Origin: Nocardioides daphniae
Lineage (GTDB): Bacteria > Actinomycetota > Actinomycetes > Propionibacteriales > Nocardioidaceae
NCBI RefSeq assembly: GCF_004777465.1
Contig: NZ_CP038462.1
Coordinates: 2,914,001-2,978,000, forward strand
Direction: 5' to 3'
DNA: 64,000 nt
Below are positions 46,878 to 55,813 of the stretch, in pieces. Position 1 is the first letter of the stretch. Every line of letters begins with the position of its first letter. The translations under genes were made by a program, and so were the position numbers. Under the pieces are notes generated by a model that had not been told where the DNA came from, made no database searches, and was given only the letters and a program-made list of their open reading frames with translations.

Positions 46878-47504
46878 ATGAGCGGCTCCGATCGAAAGGG
46901 CTCGACCCGGCGGATGACCGGCGCCGAGCGCCGCGAGCAACTCATCACGGTCGGGCGCGGCCTCTTCGCCGAGCGCGGCTTCGAGGGCACCGCCATCGAG
47001 GAGGTGGCGACCCGGGCCGGCGTCTCCAAGCCGGTCGTCTACGAGCACTTCGGCGGCAAGGAGGGCCTGTACGCGGTCGTCGTCGACCGCGAGGTCACCG
47101 AGCTGCTGCGGCAGATGCGTACGTCGTTGACCCCGCGCGAGCCCCGCGCCCTCCTGGAGTCGTCGGCGATCGCGCTGCTGACCTACATCGAGGCCAGCCC
47201 CGACGGCTTCCGGATCATCGTGCGGGACTCCCCACCGGGCGCCTCGACCTCGACCTTCCAGTCGATCATCGGCGACGTCGGCAACCGGGTCGAGGGGCTC
47301 CTGGCCGAGGAGTTCGAGCGCCACGGCCTCGACGCCGAGCACGCGCCGATGTATGCGCAGATGCTGATCGGCATGACGGTGACGCTCGGCCAGTGGTGGC
47401 TCGACACCCGGAGCCCGGACAAGGACACCGTCGCCGCGCACCTGGTCAACCTGGCGTGGCACGGCCTGACCGGGCTGCACGCGGACCCCGAGCTCCGCAC
47501 CTGA
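46878..47504 (+). CDS. TetR-family transcriptional regulator
   Basis: The 208-residue protein has an N-terminal HTH (ERREQLITVGRGLFAERGFEGTAIEEVATRAGVSKPVVYEHFGGKEGLYAVVV) and an all-helical ligand domain. It starts one base after gluD, so it may be co-transcribed and could control the glutamate operon, but this pairing is not known to me. The ligand is unknown. Confidence 0.85.
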   Translation: MSGSDRKGSTRRMTGAERREQLITVGRGLFAERGFEGTAIEEVATRAGVSKPVVYEHFGGKEGLYAVVVDREVTELLRQMRTSLTPREPRALLESSAIALLTYIEASPDGFRIIVRDSPPGASTSTFQSIIGDVGNRVEGLLAEEFERHGLDAEHAPMYAQMLIGMTVTLGQWWLDTRSPDKDTVAAHLVNLAWHGLTGLHADPELRT

Positions 47505-47509
47505 GGGAC

Positions 47510-47523
47510 TCTCGACGTCAAGA
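47510..47523. promoter_or_regulatory. MarR-type operator-like palindrome
   Basis: TCTCGACGTCAAGA is nearly palindromic (TCT-GACGTC-AGA) and is followed by a half-copy, TCTCGACG, at 47525-47532. The shape resembles MarR-family operators of the TCTTGA-TCAAGA type. It lies 28-41 bases upstream of the MarR start, consistent with autoregulation. Confidence 0.55.
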
Positions 47524-47550
47524 ATCTCGACGGTGGGCTACGCTGCCTCC

Positions 47551-48036
47551 ATGCGCGACGAAGTCGACGAACTCGTGGAGGCCTGGGCGCGGGAGCGCGC
47601 CGACCTCGACCTGACCCCGGTCGAGGTGTTCAGCCGGATCGGCCGCCTGTCGCGCCACCTCGACCTGGCCCGCAAGGACGCCTTCGCCGCCAGCGGCGTG
47701 GAGTCGTGGGAGTTCGACGTGCTCGCGGCCCTGCGCCGGGCCGGAGCGCCCTACGAGCTCTCCCCCGGGCGGCTGCTGCGCGAGACCCTGGTGACCAGCG
47801 GCACGATGACCAACCGCGTCGACCGGCTCACCACCCGGGGCCTGGTGGAGCGTCTCCCCGACCCGAACGACCGCCGCGGGGTCCTCGTACGCCTGACGCC
47901 CGAGGGCAAGAGCACCGTCGACGCCGCGTTTGAGGCGTTGCTCGACGCCGAGCGGGCCCTCATGCCCGACCTTGACGCCGACGACCGCGACCAGCTCGCG
48001 ACGCTGCTGCGCCGCCTGCTCGAGCCCTTCAGCTGA
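47551..48036 (+). CDS. MarR-family transcriptional regulator
   Basis: The 161-residue protein has a winged-helix core: SPGRLLRETLVTSGTMTNRVDRLTTRGLVERLPDPNDRRGVLVRLTPEG. ATG 47551 was chosen; a GTG at 47533 would add six residues. A palindromic operator candidate lies just upstream. The regulated genes beyond itself are unknown. It converges on the ABC-F gene with 10 bases between stops. Confidence 0.88.
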   Translation: MRDEVDELVEAWARERADLDLTPVEVFSRIGRLSRHLDLARKDAFAASGVESWEFDVLAALRRAGAPYELSPGRLLRETLVTSGTMTNRVDRLTTRGLVERLPDPNDRRGVLVRLTPEGKSTVDAAFEALLDAERALMPDLDADDRDQLATLLRRLLEPFS

Positions 48037-48046
48037 GCGCCGGCGC

Positions 48047-49869
48047 TCAGCCCTCAGCGACCTCGGCCGCCTCGAGCCACTCCATCTCCAGCTCCTCGCG
48101 CTCGGCGGCGTTGGTCGAGAGCTGGTCGCTGAGCGCCGACATGCGGTCGTAGTCGTTGCCGGCGGCCAGCTCGGCCAGCTCGGCGTGGAGCTTCTCGTCG
48201 GCGGCTACGAGCTTCTCCATCTGCTTGTCGATCCGCGCCATCGTCTTGCGGGCGGCACGGGCCTCGGCGCTGCCGGCCTTCGCCTGCGCGGCCGGGGCCG
48301 GCGGGGTCTCCCCCGCAGCAGCCGCGACCGAGGCAGGCGAGGGTGCGGAGGGCTGCGTACGCACCACAGGGGCGGGCAGCCCGGCGGCGCGACGCTCCAG
48401 GTATTCGTCCACGCCGCGCGGCAGCATCGAGATCTGCCCGTCACCAGCAGCGCCCACACCGAATCGGTGACCCGCTCCAGGAAGTAGCGGTCGTGGGAGA
48501 CCACCACCAGCGTGCCGGGCCAGGAGTCGAGGAAGTCCTCGAGCACGTTCAGCGTGTCGATGTCGAGGTCGTTGGTCGGCTCGTCGAGGAGCAGCACGTT
48601 GGGCTCGTCGAGCAGCAGCTTCAGCAGCTGGAAGCGGCGCCGCTCACCACCCGACAGGTCGCCCAGCCGGGCGGTGAGCCGGTCGCCCGTGAAGCCGAAG
48701 CGCTCCAGCAACGAGGTGGGCGTGAAGGTCTGCCCGTCGGTCGACCTGATCTCGCGCCGGATCGCGTCGACGGTCTCCAGCACCCGGGCGGTGGGGTCGA
48801 CCTCGTCGATCGCCTGGGTCAGGTGCGCCAGGGCGACCGTACGTCCGTGCTTGACGCGCCCGTGCTGCGGGTCGAGCCGCTGCGAGAGCAGGTTGAGCAC
48901 GGAGGTCTTGCCGGCACCGTTGACGCCGACGATGCCCACGCGGTCGCCGGGGCCCAGGCGCCAGGTGGCGTGGTCGAGCAGCACCTTCTCGCCGCGGGCC
49001 AGGTCGACGTCCTCGAGGTCGATGACGTCCTTGCCGAGCCGCTGGGTGGCGAACTTCTGCAGCTCGAGCCGGTCGCGCGGCTCCGGCACGTCCTCGATCA
49101 GGGCGTTGGCGGCGTCGATGCGGAACTTGGGCTTCGACGTGCGCGCCGGAGCACCGCGCCGCAGCCACGCCAGCTCCTTGCGTACGAGGTTCTGTCGCCG
49201 CACCTCGCTGGCGGCGGCCTGGCGCTGGCGCTCGGCCTTGGCCAGCACGAAGGCCGCGTAGCCGCCCTCGTAGGCGTCGACCTTGCCGTCGTGGACCTCC
49301 CAGGTGGTCTGGCAGACCGCGTCGAGGAACCAGCGGTCGTGGGTCACCACCACCAGCGCCGAGGGCAGCGAGACCAGGTGCTCGGCGAGCCACGCGACCG
49401 CCTCGACGTCGAGGTGGTTGGTCGGCTCGTCGAGCACGATGAGGTCGTGCGGCTCCAGCAGCAGCGCGGCCAGCGCGCAGCGACGACGCTCGCCACCCGA
49501 CAGGCCGTCGACGACGCGGTCGAGGTCGATCCCGGCCAGCAGCTCACGCACCACGCCGCGGGCGGCGGGGTCGCCGGCCCACTCGTGGTCGGCCTTGCCA
49601 CGCAGCACGGCCTCGCGCACGGTGTGGCTGTCGTGCAGCTCGTCGCCCTGGTGCAGGTAGCCGACGTCGAGGCCGCCGGTGCGCGAGACGCGCCCGGTGT
49701 CGGGCTCCTCCAGGCCGGTCATCACCTCGAGCAGCGTGGTCTTTCCGCCGCCGTTGCGACCGACGATGCCGATGCGCTCACCGACGCCGATGCCGAGCGA
49801 GACGTCGTCGAGAAGCGGGCGGATCCCGTACGCCTTGGAGACGCGTTCGAGGTTGAGCAGGTTGGCCAT
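48047..49869 (-). CDS. ABC-F family ATPase, frameshifted near the C-terminus
   Basis: Two ABC domains lie in tandem without membrane segments: Walker A GRNGGGKTT and GVNGAGKTS, signatures LSGGERRRCALAALLL and LSGGERRRFQLLKLLL, and two LDEPTN boxes. The C-terminus is a charged coiled region (ARIDKQMEKLVAADEKLHAELAELA). ABC-F proteins act on the ribosome, some giving antibiotic protection. The frame breaks near 48437 where CTGGTGAC should be CTGGGTGAC (WALLGDGQIS); the corrected length is about 607 residues. Its start overlaps the ispE stop by one base, as usual in actinobacteria. Confidence 0.9.
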
Positions 49870-50813
49870 CAGTTCTCCGGGAAGGGCGAGGTGTCGACCA
49901 CGTGGGCGCCGGACACGGGGCCGTGCGCGGTGAGCACCACAGGTCGGACGGAGGAGAGGGAGGAGGCCACGTCGCGGGCCGCCTCCGCCGAGTCGCAGAG
50001 GAAGACGCAGGTCGGGCCGGAGCCGGAGACGAGGCCGCGCAGGGCGCCCTCCATCTCGCCCCGGGCCAGCAGCTCACCCAGGTCGGGGCGCAGGTCGACC
50101 GCGGCCGCCTCCAAGTCGTTGTGCAGCGCCGCGGCCAGCGCGAACGGGTCGCCGGAGGTCAGCGCGGTCAGCAGCGGCTGGGCGGAGGCAGGCTCCGGCG
50201 AGGCGTCGGGGAAGAGCACGTCGTAGTGCCGGTAGACCGCCGGGGTCGACAGCCCGCCGGCGTCGGGCACCACGACCCACGACCAGTTGCCGGTGTCGTC
50301 GATCGGCGTGACGACCTCCCCCCGGCCGAGGCCCCGGGCGGTGCCGCCGACCAGCGAGAAGGGGATGTCACTGCCCAGCTGGGCGGCCAGGGCGAGCAGC
50401 TGCTCGTCGGGGGTCTGCAGGTCCCAGAGGCGGTCGAGGGCGACCAGCGCGGCCGCCGCATCGGCAGAGCCGCCGGCCATCCCACCCGCGACCGGGATCG
50501 TCTTCGAGACCTCGACGTGGGCGCGCGGGGTGCAGCCGTCGGCGCACCCCGTGGCGCAGAGCAGCGCCGCGACCTGGTCGACGACGTTGTCGCCGGGGCC
50601 GGGCAGCTCGACGGCGCCGAGGTGGTCGGCCACCGTCGTCGACAGCGACCAGTCGTCGGCGGCGTACGCCGTGAGGTCGTCGTACAGGCTCACGGCCTGG
50701 TAGACGGTGTCGAGCGGGTGGAAGCCGTCCTCGCGCGGGGCGCCGACGCCGAGGTGCAGGTTGATCTTGGCGGCGGCACGCACGGTGATGCCCTGGCGGG
50801 AAGGGTGCGTCAC
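49869..50813 (-). CDS. ispE: 4-diphosphocytidyl-2-C-methyl-D-erythritol kinase IspE
   Basis: The 314-residue GHMP kinase has [12 protein letters not shown] at the N-terminus, the ATP loop [17 protein letters not shown] and the C-terminal [12 protein letters not shown]. It phosphorylates CDP-methylerythritol in the MEP isoprenoid pathway. GTG 50813 overlaps the rsmA stop by 4 bases; the longer open frame upstream is a shadow of rsmA. It is part of the rpfB-rsmA-ispE-ABC-F group. Confidence 0.94.
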   Translation of the reverse strand: MTHPSRQGITVRAAAKINLHLGVGAPREDGFHPLDTVYQAVSLYDDLTAYAADDWSLSTTVADHLGAVELPGPGDNVVDQVAALLCATGCADGCTPRAHVEVSKTIPVAGGMAGGSADAAAALVALDRLWDLQTPDEQLLALAAQLGSDIPFSLVGGTARGLGRGEVVTPIDDTGNWSWVVVPDAGGLSTPAVYRHYDVLFPDASPEPASAQPLLTALTSGDPFALAAALHNDLEAAAVDLRPDLGELLARGEMEGALRGLVSGSGPTCVFLCDSAEAARDVASSLSSVRPVVLTAHGPVSGAHVVDTSPFPEN

Positions 50814-51697
50814 GCGGTCGCTCCCGACGAGGTCTCCAGGAGGGCCTCGGTGATCCGGACGAAGTCGTCGAGGACGAGCGTCTCGCCGCGGGCCTGCGGG
50901 TCGACGCCGGCGGCCACCAGGGCGGCCTCGGCACGCTCGCCCGAGCCGTCGACGAGCGACTTCAGGGTCGAGCGCAGGGTCTTGCGGCGCTGCGCGAAGG
51001 CGGTGTCGACGACGCCGAAGACCTGCTCCCGGGTCGCGGTCGTGGCCGGGGGCTCGCGCCGGGTCCACGCCACCAGGCCGGAGTCGACGTTGGGGGCGGG
51101 CCAGAAGACGTTGCGCCCGATCGCGCCAGCGCGGCGCACGTCGGCGTACCAGGACGCCTTGATCGAGGGGATGCCGTAGACCTTGGAGCCGGGCGTGGCC
51201 GCCAGGCGGTCGGCGACCTCGGACTGCACCATGACCAGGCCCCGCTCCAGGGAGGGCAGCAGCGCCATCATGTGCAGCAGCACAGGGACGGAGACGTTGT
51301 AGGGCAGGTTGGCGACCAGCGCGGTGGGCGCCGGGCCGGGGACCTCGGTGATCCGCAGCGCGTCGGCCAGCACGACCTCGAAGCGCGAGGCCTGGTCGGG
51401 GGCGTAGTCGGCGATGGTCTCGGGGAGGAGCTCGGCCAGCAGCGGGTCGACCTCGACGGCGACCACCCGGCGTGCGACCTCCAGCAGCGCCAAGGTGAGC
51501 GAGCCCAGGCCGGGCCCGACCTCGATCACCACGTCGTCCCCGGTGATGCCCGACTCCCGGACGATGCGCCGCACCGTGTTGGGGTCGATCACGAAGTTCT
51601 GCCCGCGCTGCTTGGTGGGCCGCAGGTCGAGCCGGGCCGCCAGCTGACGCACATCGGCCGGCCCCAGAAGTCGAGGGCCGGCCGATGCGTTGGTCAT
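50810..51697 (-). CDS. rsmA: 16S rRNA (adenine1518-N6/adenine1519-N6)-dimethyltransferase RsmA (KsgA)
   Basis: The 295-residue methyltransferase has [18 protein letters not shown], the SAM motif [17 protein letters not shown] and the catalytic [12 protein letters not shown]. It dimethylates two adenines at the 3' end of 16S rRNA. It follows rpfB with a 66-base gap, a conserved actinobacterial order. Confidence 0.95.
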   Translation of the reverse strand: MTNASAGPRLLGPADVRQLAARLDLRPTKQRGQNFVIDPNTVRRIVRESGITGDDVVIEVGPGLGSLTLALLEVARRVVAVEVDPLLAELLPETIADYAPDQASRFEVVLADALRITEVPGPAPTALVANLPYNVSVPVLLHMMALLPSLERGLVMVQSEVADRLAATPGSKVYGIPSIKASWYADVRRAGAIGRNVFWPAPNVDSGLVAWTRREPPATTATREQVFGVVDTAFAQRRKTLRSTLKSLVDGSGERAEAALVAAGVDPQARGETLVLDDFVRITEALLETSSGATA

Positions 51698-51763
51698 GGG
51701 CGCAAGCGTAGTTGTCGCGTCAGCGCAGACCCAACCCGCGCAGCGCGGAGCGGGGGGCTGGCG

Positions 51764-52891
51764 TCAGCGCAGACCCAGCTTGGCGGTGCAGTGCGGCCAC
51801 TGTCCCCAGCCCGCGCGGGCCTGGAGGATCTTGCCGCGCTTGATCTGCTCCTCACGGCTGTGCTGGTGGGGCAGTCCGCTGCCACCGACCGAGGCCCACG
51901 TGGCGGCGCTGAACTGCAGTCCGCCGTAGTAGCCGTTGCCGGTGTTGGTGCCCCAGTTGCCGCCGGACTCGCACTGGGCGAGGGCGTCCCACACGGTGTT
52001 GCCGCTGGTGAAGACCGGGGCGGCCTTCTTGGTGCCGACCTTGACGACGGCGTCGACGGCCTTGCGGGTGACGTCGGCGGAGACCACCTTGCGGGCGACC
52101 AGCTTGCCGTTCTCGTAGCGCAGCTCGTAGACCACGTCGCGCAGGCCGGGCTTGCCGGCGCGCACGACGGTCTCGTCGCCCTCCATCATGGAGGCATCGC
52201 TGCGCTCGACGGTGTCGAAGGAGATCTTCTCGCCGTCGATGCTCTTGCGGACGATCTTGATCCGGGTGACGGTGACCTTGTCGCCGGACTTGATCTTCTT
52301 GCCGACGCGGGGCGTCACCTCGTCGTGCTGGCCGACCTTGATGCCGAGCTCGGAGAGCACGTCACCGACGGTCAGGGCGGCGACGTCGAGCTTGCGCGTC
52401 TTGCCGGCGCCGACGGCGAGGCGGATCTCCTTGGGGGTCACGACCTCCAGCGACATGCCGGAGCGACGGATGGTCGAGGAGCGGCTGGCCGAGAGCTCGG
52501 CGCCGACGAAGCGGCGACCGATCTGCGAGAGGGCCCCGTCGACGGAGGTGGCGGTCACCCAGTGGGTGGACTCCTTGCCGTCGACGTTGAGCTCGAGGGG
52601 GCGGCCGAAGGCCACGGTGATGGCGGTCCCGTCGGACACCTCGGTGTCCAGGGAGGGGGCGACCTCGTCGTACTGGCCGATCTCGATGCCTTCGGAGGCC
52701 AGGACCTCCTCGACGGTGCCGCCGAGGGCGCTGACCTCACTGCTCTTCCCGTCGAGGGTGAGCGTGACCGACTTGCTGAGGGATGCGTATCCGAGAGTGG
52801 TGCCTGCGACAGCCAGGGCAATGACGGCGCTCAGGGCGACGAGGAGCTTGCGGCTGTGCAGGAGTGACTGGATGGACGGTGCGATGCGCAC
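51764..52891 (-). CDS. rpfB: Resuscitation-promoting factor RpfB
   Basis: The 375-residue protein has one N-terminal anchor helix (about 16-35), three DUF348 repeats (about 40-215), a G5 domain (about 216-290) and a C-terminal transglycosylase-like Rpf domain with TVWDALAQCESGGNWGTNTGNGYYGGLQF. The catalytic Glu is in QCESGGNW. It cleaves peptidoglycan to restart growth of resting cells. GTG 52891 has GGAGAAAC upstream. A 163-base leader separates it from a good promoter at 53054-53089. Confidence 0.95.
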   Translation of the reverse strand: MRIAPSIQSLLHSRKLLVALSAVIALAVAGTTLGYASLSKSVTLTLDGKSSEVSALGGTVEEVLASEGIEIGQYDEVAPSLDTEVSDGTAITVAFGRPLELNVDGKESTHWVTATSVDGALSQIGRRFVGAELSASRSSTIRRSGMSLEVVTPKEIRLAVGAGKTRKLDVAALTVGDVLSELGIKVGQHDEVTPRVGKKIKSGDKVTVTRIKIVRKSIDGEKISFDTVERSDASMMEGDETVVRAGKPGLRDVVYELRYENGKLVARKVVSADVTRKAVDAVVKVGTKKAAPVFTSGNTVWDALAQCESGGNWGTNTGNGYYGGLQFSAATWASVGGSGLPHQHSREEQIKRGKILQARAGWGQWPHCTAKLGLR

Positions 52892-53053
52892 GTTTCTCCG
52901 AACTTCGTGCTTCCCGGGCCTCAGGAAACCGGCACGTAGCCACGCGCACCACGACTGCGTCGTGGGGGGAGGAGCGGTGGTTCCGGGCCAGGGTTCCGTG
53001 TGGCGCCCGGGGTGCTGGTCGGGGGGTTGGATGGGTCCTGATCCCGGCCTTCA

Positions 53054-53089
53054 GCTCACGACCATAACCAAATCGGCGTAGTCACCCAA
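53054..53089 (-). promoter_or_regulatory. rpfB promoter and long leader
   Basis: On the minus strand a -35 TTGGGT (53084-53089) and -10 TATGGT (53061-53066) are 17 bases apart, giving a start near 53054 and a leader of about 163 nt before rpfB. The leader holds a CCACGAC-tgc-GTCGTGG hairpin (52949-52965). The rpfB-rsmA-ispE leader of Mycobacterium tuberculosis is known to contain an RNA switch; no obvious match is seen here. The 264-base gap holds nothing else recognisable. Confidence 0.55.
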
Positions 53090-53155
53090 TTCGAATCCAC
53101 ACATTGAGCGTAGGCCGTGACGAGGCTCTCCTCTCGTCGGCCGCACGCGCGGCGG

Positions 53156-54046
53156 CTACCAGGAGCCCCCGAAGGCGGCCTCGGTGTTGGCGTCGACGGC
53201 CGCGCAGAGCTCGCCCAGGTCGTCCCCGCGGACCTCAGCCATCAGCCGCATCGTGAGGGGCACGAGGTACGACGCGTTGGGCCGTCCGCGCCACGGCACG
53301 GGCGTCAGGAAGGGGGCGTCGGTCTCGACCAGGACCCGGTCGCGCGGGGTGATCGCCAGCGCCTCGCGCAGCGGGTCGGCGTTCTTGAAGGTGACGGTCC
53401 CGGCGAAGCTGAGGTGGGCGCCCCGGTCGAGGCACTCGCGGGCGAAGTCGGCGTCACCGGAGAAGCAGTGCATCACCCAGCGCTCGGGCGCCCCCTCGGA
53501 GTCGAGCACGTCGAGCACGGCTTGGTGGGCGTCGCGGTCGTGGATCACCAGCGTCTTGTCGAGCCGCTTGGCGATGTCGACGTGCCGTCGGAAGCTCTCC
53601 TCCTGCGCGGCGACCCCCTCGGGCCCGGTGCGGAAGAAGTCGAGGCCGGTCTCCCCCACCGCCCGCACGTCGGCGTGGGCGGCGGCGAGCTGCTCGATCT
53701 CGGCCAGCGCCGCCTCCAGCTGGCCCTGCTCGGCCAGGCGGGGTGCCTCGTTGGGGTGCAGCGCGACGCCGGCGACGATCGCGGCGTGGTCGCGGGCGGC
53801 CTCCACGGCCCAGCGGGCGCCGGGCAGGTCGCAGCCGATCTGCACGATGCGTGGCACGCCGACCGCGGCCGCCCGGTCGAGCGCCTCCTGGGTGCTCAGC
53901 CAGTCGCCGTCGGCGATGTCGAGGTGGCAGTGGTTGTCGACCACCGGGTGCGGCAGCGGCTCGGGGGCGGGCGGCCGCTCACGGTCACGCCGGGCGCCGG
54001 ACTTCTCCTCGGTCGCCGCGCGCTCGCGGATGGCGCGGTCGCTCAT
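53156..54046 (-). CDS. TatD-family metal-dependent hydrolase
   Basis: The 296-residue protein has DNHCHLDI (metal His), IGCDLPGARWAVE, VGETGLDFFRTG, VIHDRDAHQAVLDVL, MHCFSGD and VLVETDAPFLTP, the full set of TatD family boxes. TatD proteins are 3'-5' DNA exonucleases in some bacteria. ATG 54046 overlaps the upstream hydrolase stop by 4 bases. It lies upstream of rpfB, the conserved position in actinobacteria, though metG is missing from its usual place here. Confidence 0.92.
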   Translation of the reverse strand: MSDRAIRERAATEEKSGARRDRERPPAPEPLPHPVVDNHCHLDIADGDWLSTQEALDRAAAVGVPRIVQIGCDLPGARWAVEAARDHAAIVAGVALHPNEAPRLAEQGQLEAALAEIEQLAAAHADVRAVGETGLDFFRTGPEGVAAQEESFRRHVDIAKRLDKTLVIHDRDAHQAVLDVLDSEGAPERWVMHCFSGDADFARECLDRGAHLSFAGTVTFKNADPLREALAITPRDRVLVETDAPFLTPVPWRGRPNASYLVPLTMRLMAEVRGDDLGELCAAVDANTEAAFGGSW

Positions 54047-54894
54047 CGCTGGCTCCCGACCCGGTCCAGGACCACGTCGGCGAGCAGGGCGGGTGCCTCC
54101 TCGGGGATCCAGTGGCTGACGTGCTCGAGCTCGACGTAGCGGTAGTCGTCGGTGACCCACGCGTCGCACCCCTCGGCGGCGGCGCGCGAGATGGCGGAGT
54201 CGTCGGTGCTCCAGACGTACGTCGTCGGCACGGTGACCCGTCGGCTCCAGGCGGGCTTGCGCGCGACGAGCGAGAGCGGGACCGCGCGGTACCAGGCCAA
54301 CGCGGTCGCCAGGGCGCCGTCCTCGACGACCTCGCTGTGGAAGCGCTGGAGCTGGCCCGAGGCCATCCCGCTGGCCCGCAACCCCTGGTCGAGCGCGTGG
54401 GGCCGGACCTTGACCAGGCCGTCGACCAGGAACGGCACGTTGAAGAGGCCGAAGTACCACGAGCGCAGCGCCTGGCTGCTGGTCACCGTGGCCCGGGCCA
54501 TCGCGCCCGGGTGCGGAACGGAGATGGCGGTCAGGGTGCTGACCAGGTCGGGACGGGTGGCGGCCACGCCCCATGCGACGACGGCGCCCCAGTCGTGCCC
54601 GACGAGGTGGACCGGGCGGCCGACCTCTTCGGCGAGGGCGATCGCGTCGTCGACCAGCGCGGAGATCCGGTAGTTCCAGCGCCCCCGGGGACGCGCTCCG
54701 GGCGAGTAGCCGCGCTGGTCGAGGGCGTACGTGCGCAGCCCGCCGTCGTGGAGCAACGGCTCGACGAGCCGCCAGCAGCTCGACCGCTGCGGGAAGCCGT
54801 GCAGCAGCACCGAAGGCTCCCCGTCGACCGGACCGCTGGTGGTCACGTCGAACTCCAGCCCGTCGCGGGTGAAGCCGGTCAGCTCCGGGGTCAT
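54043..54894 (-). CDS. Alpha/beta hydrolase (epoxide-hydrolase-like)
   Basis: The 283-residue protein has the oxyanion motif LLHGFPQRSSCWRLVEP, a nucleophile elbow HLVGHDWGAVVAW (Asp as nucleophile, as in epoxide hydrolases and dehalogenases) and VELEHVSHWIPEEAP with the catalytic His. The substrate is unknown. It overlaps tatD and rsmI by 4 bases on each side, so all three are translated as a coupled group. Confidence 0.85.
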   Translation of the reverse strand: MTPELTGFTRDGLEFDVTTSGPVDGEPSVLLHGFPQRSSCWRLVEPLLHDGGLRTYALDQRGYSPGARPRGRWNYRISALVDDAIALAEEVGRPVHLVGHDWGAVVAWGVAATRPDLVSTLTAISVPHPGAMARATVTSSQALRSWYFGLFNVPFLVDGLVKVRPHALDQGLRASGMASGQLQRFHSEVVEDGALATALAWYRAVPLSLVARKPAWSRRVTVPTTYVWSTDDSAISRAAAEGCDAWVTDDYRYVELEHVSHWIPEEAPALLADVVLDRVGSQR

Positions 54895-55775
54895 CGCACG
54901 TGCACCAGGTCGTAGACCTCGCGCTTGGGCACTCCGGCCAGCTTGGCGACTGCGGCGATGGCGTCCTTGCGGCTCATCCCCCCACCCTCGCGCTCCGCGA
55001 CCGCCGCGCGCAACGCCTCCGGCGTGTTCTCGACCTCTGCCACGGCCTCGGCGCCCTGCACGACGACGGTGACCTCACCGCGTACGCCCTCGCCCGCCCA
55101 CGCGGCCAGCGCGCGCAGGCCTCCGCGCACGACCTCCTCGTGGGTCTTGGTCAGCTCCCGGCAGACCGCCGCCGGGCGGTCGTCGCCGAGCGCGTCGGCC
55201 ATCGCGGTCAGCGCAGCCTCGGTGCGGTGCGGGGCCTCGAAGAAGACCATCGTGCGCTCCTCGCGGGCCAGCGACTCCAACCGGCGCGAGCGCTCCCCCG
55301 CCTTGCGCGGCAGGAAGCCCTCGAAGCAGAAGCGGTCGACCGGCAGCCCCGAGACGGCCAGGGCGGTGAGCACGGCGCTGGGACCGGGCACGGCCGTGAC
55401 CCGGACGCCGGCCTCGACCGCAGCGGCCACCAGGCGGTAGCCGGGGTCGGAGACGCTGGGCATGCCGGCGTCGGTCACCAGCACCACCCGCTCGCCGGCC
55501 AGGAGCGCGTCGAGGAGCACCGGCGTACGCGCCTGCTCGTTGCCCTCGAAGTAGGAGACGACGCGACCGGTCAGGGTGACCTGGAGGTCGGTGGTCAGGC
55601 GCTTGAGGCGGCGGGTGTCCTCGGCGGCCACGACGTCGGCGCCGGCGAGCTCGGCGGCCAGGCGCGGCGGCGCGTCGGCGGCCTGCCCGATCGGGGTGCC
55701 GGCCAGCACCAGGACTCCGGGTCCGTCGCCCTCGCGCCGCGGGCCGTTCGCTCTGGAAGACGTCGCCTCAGTCAT
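54891..55775 (-). CDS. rsmI: 16S rRNA (cytidine1402-2'-O)-methyltransferase RsmI
   Basis: The 294-residue protein has LVLAGTPIGQAADAPPRLAAELAGADVVAAEDTRRLKRL, VVSYFEGNE, VVLVTDAGMPSVSDPGYRLVAAAVEAGVRVTAVPGPSA and FEGFLPRKAGER. The first motif differs from the common GTPIGN as GTPIGQ. It 2'-O-methylates C1402 of 16S rRNA. ATG 55775 was chosen; the longer open frame upstream overlaps the divergent mannosyltransferase gene and is a shadow. Confidence 0.93.
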   Translation of the reverse strand: MTEATSSRANGPRREGDGPGVLVLAGTPIGQAADAPPRLAAELAGADVVAAEDTRRLKRLTTDLQVTLTGRVVSYFEGNEQARTPVLLDALLAGERVVLVTDAGMPSVSDPGYRLVAAAVEAGVRVTAVPGPSAVLTALAVSGLPVDRFCFEGFLPRKAGERSRRLESLAREERTMVFFEAPHRTEAALTAMADALGDDRPAAVCRELTKTHEEVVRGGLRALAAWAGEGVRGEVTVVVQGAEAVAEVENTPEALRAAVAEREGGGMSRKDAIAAVAKLAGVPKREVYDLVHVR

Positions 55776-55813
55776 GGCCCCATCCTGCCGTGCGATGGCT
55801 ACAGTGACCGACC

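Noticed and set aside
52892..53060. ydaO-type (c-di-AMP) riboswitch in the rpfB leader
   Set aside because: Such switches precede some rpf genes, but the conserved GGA/GCC core elements could not be found here.
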